This document shows, piece after piece, positions 15,201-15,388 of a stretch of DNA of 15,388 bases (the stretch's first letter is position 1; each line of letters starts with the position of its first letter). Source of the DNA: JAJZQH01 sp041658465 (GTDB lineage: Bacteria; UBA10199; 2-02-FULL-44-16; JAAZCA01); assembly GCA_041658465.1 (NCBI GenBank), contig JBBAAC010000037.1, forward strand, positions 1 through 15,388. The letters run 5' to 3'. Made by a program: the position numbers and the translations under genes. The notes beneath the pieces were generated by a model. The model was given only the letters and a program-made list of their open reading frames with translations. It had not been told where the DNA came from and ran no database searches.

Positions 15201-15265
15201 GCGTCTGAAAACGCGCGCGGCGTCAGGTCCGGGCTCTTGAGATTTTTGTCGCCTGCTGATTGCAC
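9275..15265 (-). CDS. Giant EF-hand/HEAT/VWA-like/transglutaminase-like protein
   Basis: A 1996-residue protein. In order: an EF-hand loop DPNKDGLLTCDE (58-69, canonical ligand spacing); helical TPR-like sequence (about 130-210); a long helical region with hydrophobic patches (about 420-560) that are not clear membrane spans; a Pro/Ala/Glu-rich linker (about 740-810); eight 31-residue HEAT repeats (838-1085); a VWA/DUF58-like domain (about 1160-1330, with VGLMIGDG and SRVFLVSNFL); and a transglutaminase-like domain with RGGVCAEL (C1784) and THAVA (H1820). The VWA metal site D-x-S-x-S seems to be missing (NPEVY at 1197). E1840 stands where the third catalytic Asp is expected. I see no signal peptide. 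The start is GTG, with GGGGGA 6 nt upstream. DUF58 and transglutaminase proteins are often operon neighbours; here they are fused. The role is unknown. Confidence 0.85.
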   Translation of the reverse strand: MQSAGDKNLKSPDLTPRAFSDASAAFSRNDWSDAEAALSYIPVNPDSKQDPSLAEAMDPNKDGLLTCDEYGKGKGTLPDKSFSEIEFSQLRQMARMSVEDPDGARQILGISNIMVPGTTAAEREAEKSAAHDVAWMLIDRAAKQDYEGARQSLGMAGLIFQQFGYADEAAACERQVVKRAEAAGRKEDVALLQGLAAMREGKVEVVRQRLGEIPEGIAGRETLAEYVQRHDGLERMAPAFMAARSMAEIKLSRMHERNLFGHEDLKARGQQLARFFNAWEQRLSSGAFDSTEAILSDIWQQDPESRRSMTMLSGMRPDSQVEQFALAAEHYGDACGKVYHAHEFVLADLVRIESDVGIGTFGDRLDLLKSEGDSEFDNTLVAQEFASLANIYRDVPKFKAYAAEIGKRAEIADDIVKDFILPAAAGEYLGAVALGRVSPWLARFVSRLPLGNAGKAILERLGGEAVQISASSGVFTGINAASAFLDAPRGEHLRGSFLKEWGSLAVCMTFAHLLHVPLGRVRQHMGKVKFLADPKSPPVIVNHLKLPALSPYGKVAYGLIDNAAQTTGFYTGAKVSHRIGLRETPSTLFQEWKNLLLFRVGGKAADKMSGGHLSRTAAEAKGRPYMEASRRIALRLSKETGNNPDALSEAIYLSYVQGDVGGYELIGVSDALAGKGKKAGSIDTVLKANELLASAGITTKDNRVPLFNGIKLQLVTPEARDVYLEELRQQRARNAEVAAPVPAFAMAGEAGPGSGPRHVIDAAAGGLRPTAVAERGETKTEKTEAELPGEIPAEVKEEVRRLVEQQLSKHGESVDVAMALIKLGDLRGLALLEKLQGDARDEVRQDVAWAFGKIGNERAMLHLESMKGDDNSSVRWVVAKAFGEIGGERAMLHLESMIRDDRWDVRWMVAKGFGQIGNERAMLHLESMMGDANNFVRSAVAEAFGRIGGERAMPHLESMMGDDDQPVRSAVARAFGKIGNERAMHDLESMMGDDEGAVRSAVAQAFGQIGGERAMHDLESMMGDDNNFVRWVVAKAFGKIGGERAMHDLESMKGDVNEHVRCAVAEAFGKIGGEHAMRNLEDMAAHGTDVLKGLAFFIDHFKDPQAKSQPHPAGRLAGIIRKVTAELDRVREGQNRGFQNRGVDRGRRPDTSGDDFRDMREVQPGQPLYGRPVWHNGEVHEVVYNQKQGRNTHIIVNPEVYEEAGGEQLGVVTGTLAEIALRRGGPVGLMIGDGKNGKGVAMTTSRGSLEHIVMRTMDAGGGRAMSALELLDQDIVRGKLPRGSRVFLVSNFLNEGDLEGVGRVLTNYRAMGIEVVPIQVGNHMTVPEKVVDVGGRRFKVDLSYQKLRLLMPTRMREMEAADFLVRNGGFSVKAGKDATSESIAQRVIEGTGSNSNMPKAKRMPIEGVEFRFEGEDVLKIGETIPPREVMTVLEQVVEHPDPYSLKVLYKAAQVYGYGVILDWFAGEMSKGGIIRAMNGVVIRGIVPRAIVALESIIATGLARRAHEQHLTMPDIDAWGCQDGAFIKLSNRLLSQKSAPQDVDKTRGGAGVSDYSARISQRIGESDRLDPTTTGAMIRKGEAAFPVWMKLDQLLEGDANYLLDGVYGAYDPAHGSYTVVPGITVESLAGDGQGQMVRGRVVGDANVARMPIPLGARVVSERDGKVQFELADSSPPSKFTDMKLAELRGRGKELYGDRYATLTETVPLDSMPKDVQALIKGLEGANVGDAIQRIQSFVLQNIKYRQYEGAAEQAILEGIQRRAAAGELKGGEYLRFILAVRGGVCAELAEVTMSLLRLSGIPAAKAHAYVADGKKVTTETHAVAMAVFPRGNGKWSAMPVETAESFMPPDFATLLRQMAWQLPASEMNDAVSEEKPTPAADGKTSAAEEGATPSQATAELLAAGSEPSWMARWERADDAGRREMSKMLEYYHMALAYRGHKFGTADVVDLMLTPDQYERFRPIDPRPPTYWLPLIREQAPTPADLERFQKILQENGK
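12011..12754 (-). repeat. Eight tandem 93-bp repeats encoding HEAT units
   Basis: Eight in-frame 93-bp units inside the giant gene each encode 31 residues of the form VR..VA.AFG.IG.ERAM..LESM.G. The units are very similar at DNA level, including third codon positions, so the array grew by recent duplication. The last unit (12011-12103) is the most diverged. A weaker unit lies just upstream (SVDVAMALIKLGD). Confidence 0.95.
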
Positions 15266-15288
15266 GAAAATTCCCCCAAAGAAGACAA

Positions 15289-15355
15289 CGTAAGGCTTAC
15301 GGCGTAAGGCTTACGGCTTAAGGGAAAAGCGCGTAGTGCCCTATGCCTTAAGCCG
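15289..15355. repeat. Direct and inverted repeats in the giant gene's leader
   Basis: GTAAGGCTTACGGC occurs twice in tandem (15290-15303, 15304-15317). Each copy contains the mirror CGTAAG-G-CTTACG or part of it. CGGCTTAAGG (15314-15323) pairs with CCTTAAGCCG (15346-15355) across 22 nt. The set lies within the roughly 105-nt untranslated leader expected for the giant gene. Confidence 0.8.
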
Positions 15356-15378
15356 CATGTCTCTCCCCCACTCATTCT

Positions 15379-15384
15379 ATTATA
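15379..15384 (-). promoter_or_regulatory. Candidate -10 box of the giant gene
   Basis: A perfect TATAAT on the minus strand at the window edge; the -35 box would lie outside. Transcription from about 15372 would give a leader of roughly 105 nt containing the repeats at 15289-15355. Confidence 0.45.
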
Positions 15385-15388
15385 GGCA

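Overview
The window looks like a GC-rich Gram-negative bacterium, probably an uncultivated lineage of the former Deltaproteobacteria type. The support is a PilZ protein, two lipoproteins with clear lipoboxes, a secreted thrombospondin-type-3 protein and dispersed CCTGCCTGCCGGCAGGCAGG palindromes. This placement is inference; nothing here fixes the taxonomy.

Layout. Positions 1-455 (+) hold a PilZ c-di-GMP-binding protein. Positions 468-5899 (-) hold a same-strand run: pyrE, pyrF and hpt (UMP synthesis and purine salvage), then a lipoprotein gene and a large secreted Asp-rich thrombospondin-type-3 protein. Two copies of an inverted-repeat element with a 20-bp palindrome sit around pyrF. Positions 5959-6297 (-) hold tRNA-Leu(UAA), split in its anticodon loop by a 250-nt group I intron. 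Positions 6383-6996 (-) hold a two-gene cassette: an 84-aa protein and an overlapping retropepsin-like aspartic protease. Positions 7188-7260 (-) hold tRNA-Cys(GCA), with a strong promoter and an intrinsic terminator. Positions 7381-8571 (+) hold a helical-repeat lipoprotein and ssb. Positions 8640-9265 (+) hold a second, paralogous copy of the small-protein/protease cassette. Positions 9275-15265 (-) hold a 1996-aa multidomain protein: EF-hand, helical region, eight 31-aa HEAT repeats, a degenerate VWA/DUF58-like domain and a transglutaminase-like domain.

The best candidate for an undescribed system is the duplicated two-gene cassette. Both copies encode a small W-x-E-I...P-x-x-W-V-A protein whose last codons (Leu-Trp-Gln-Ile) also carry the ATG of a DTGA retropepsin-like protease. 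The frame shift is the same in both, the overlap is 25 or 28 nt, and the Shine-Dalgarno spacing is the same. The copies lie on opposite strands and are visibly more AT-rich than their neighbours. This suggests a mobile, translationally coupled pair in which the small protein could be partner, substrate or regulator of the protease. The intron-bearing tRNA-Leu and the giant HEAT/VWA/transglutaminase fusion are the other notable items.
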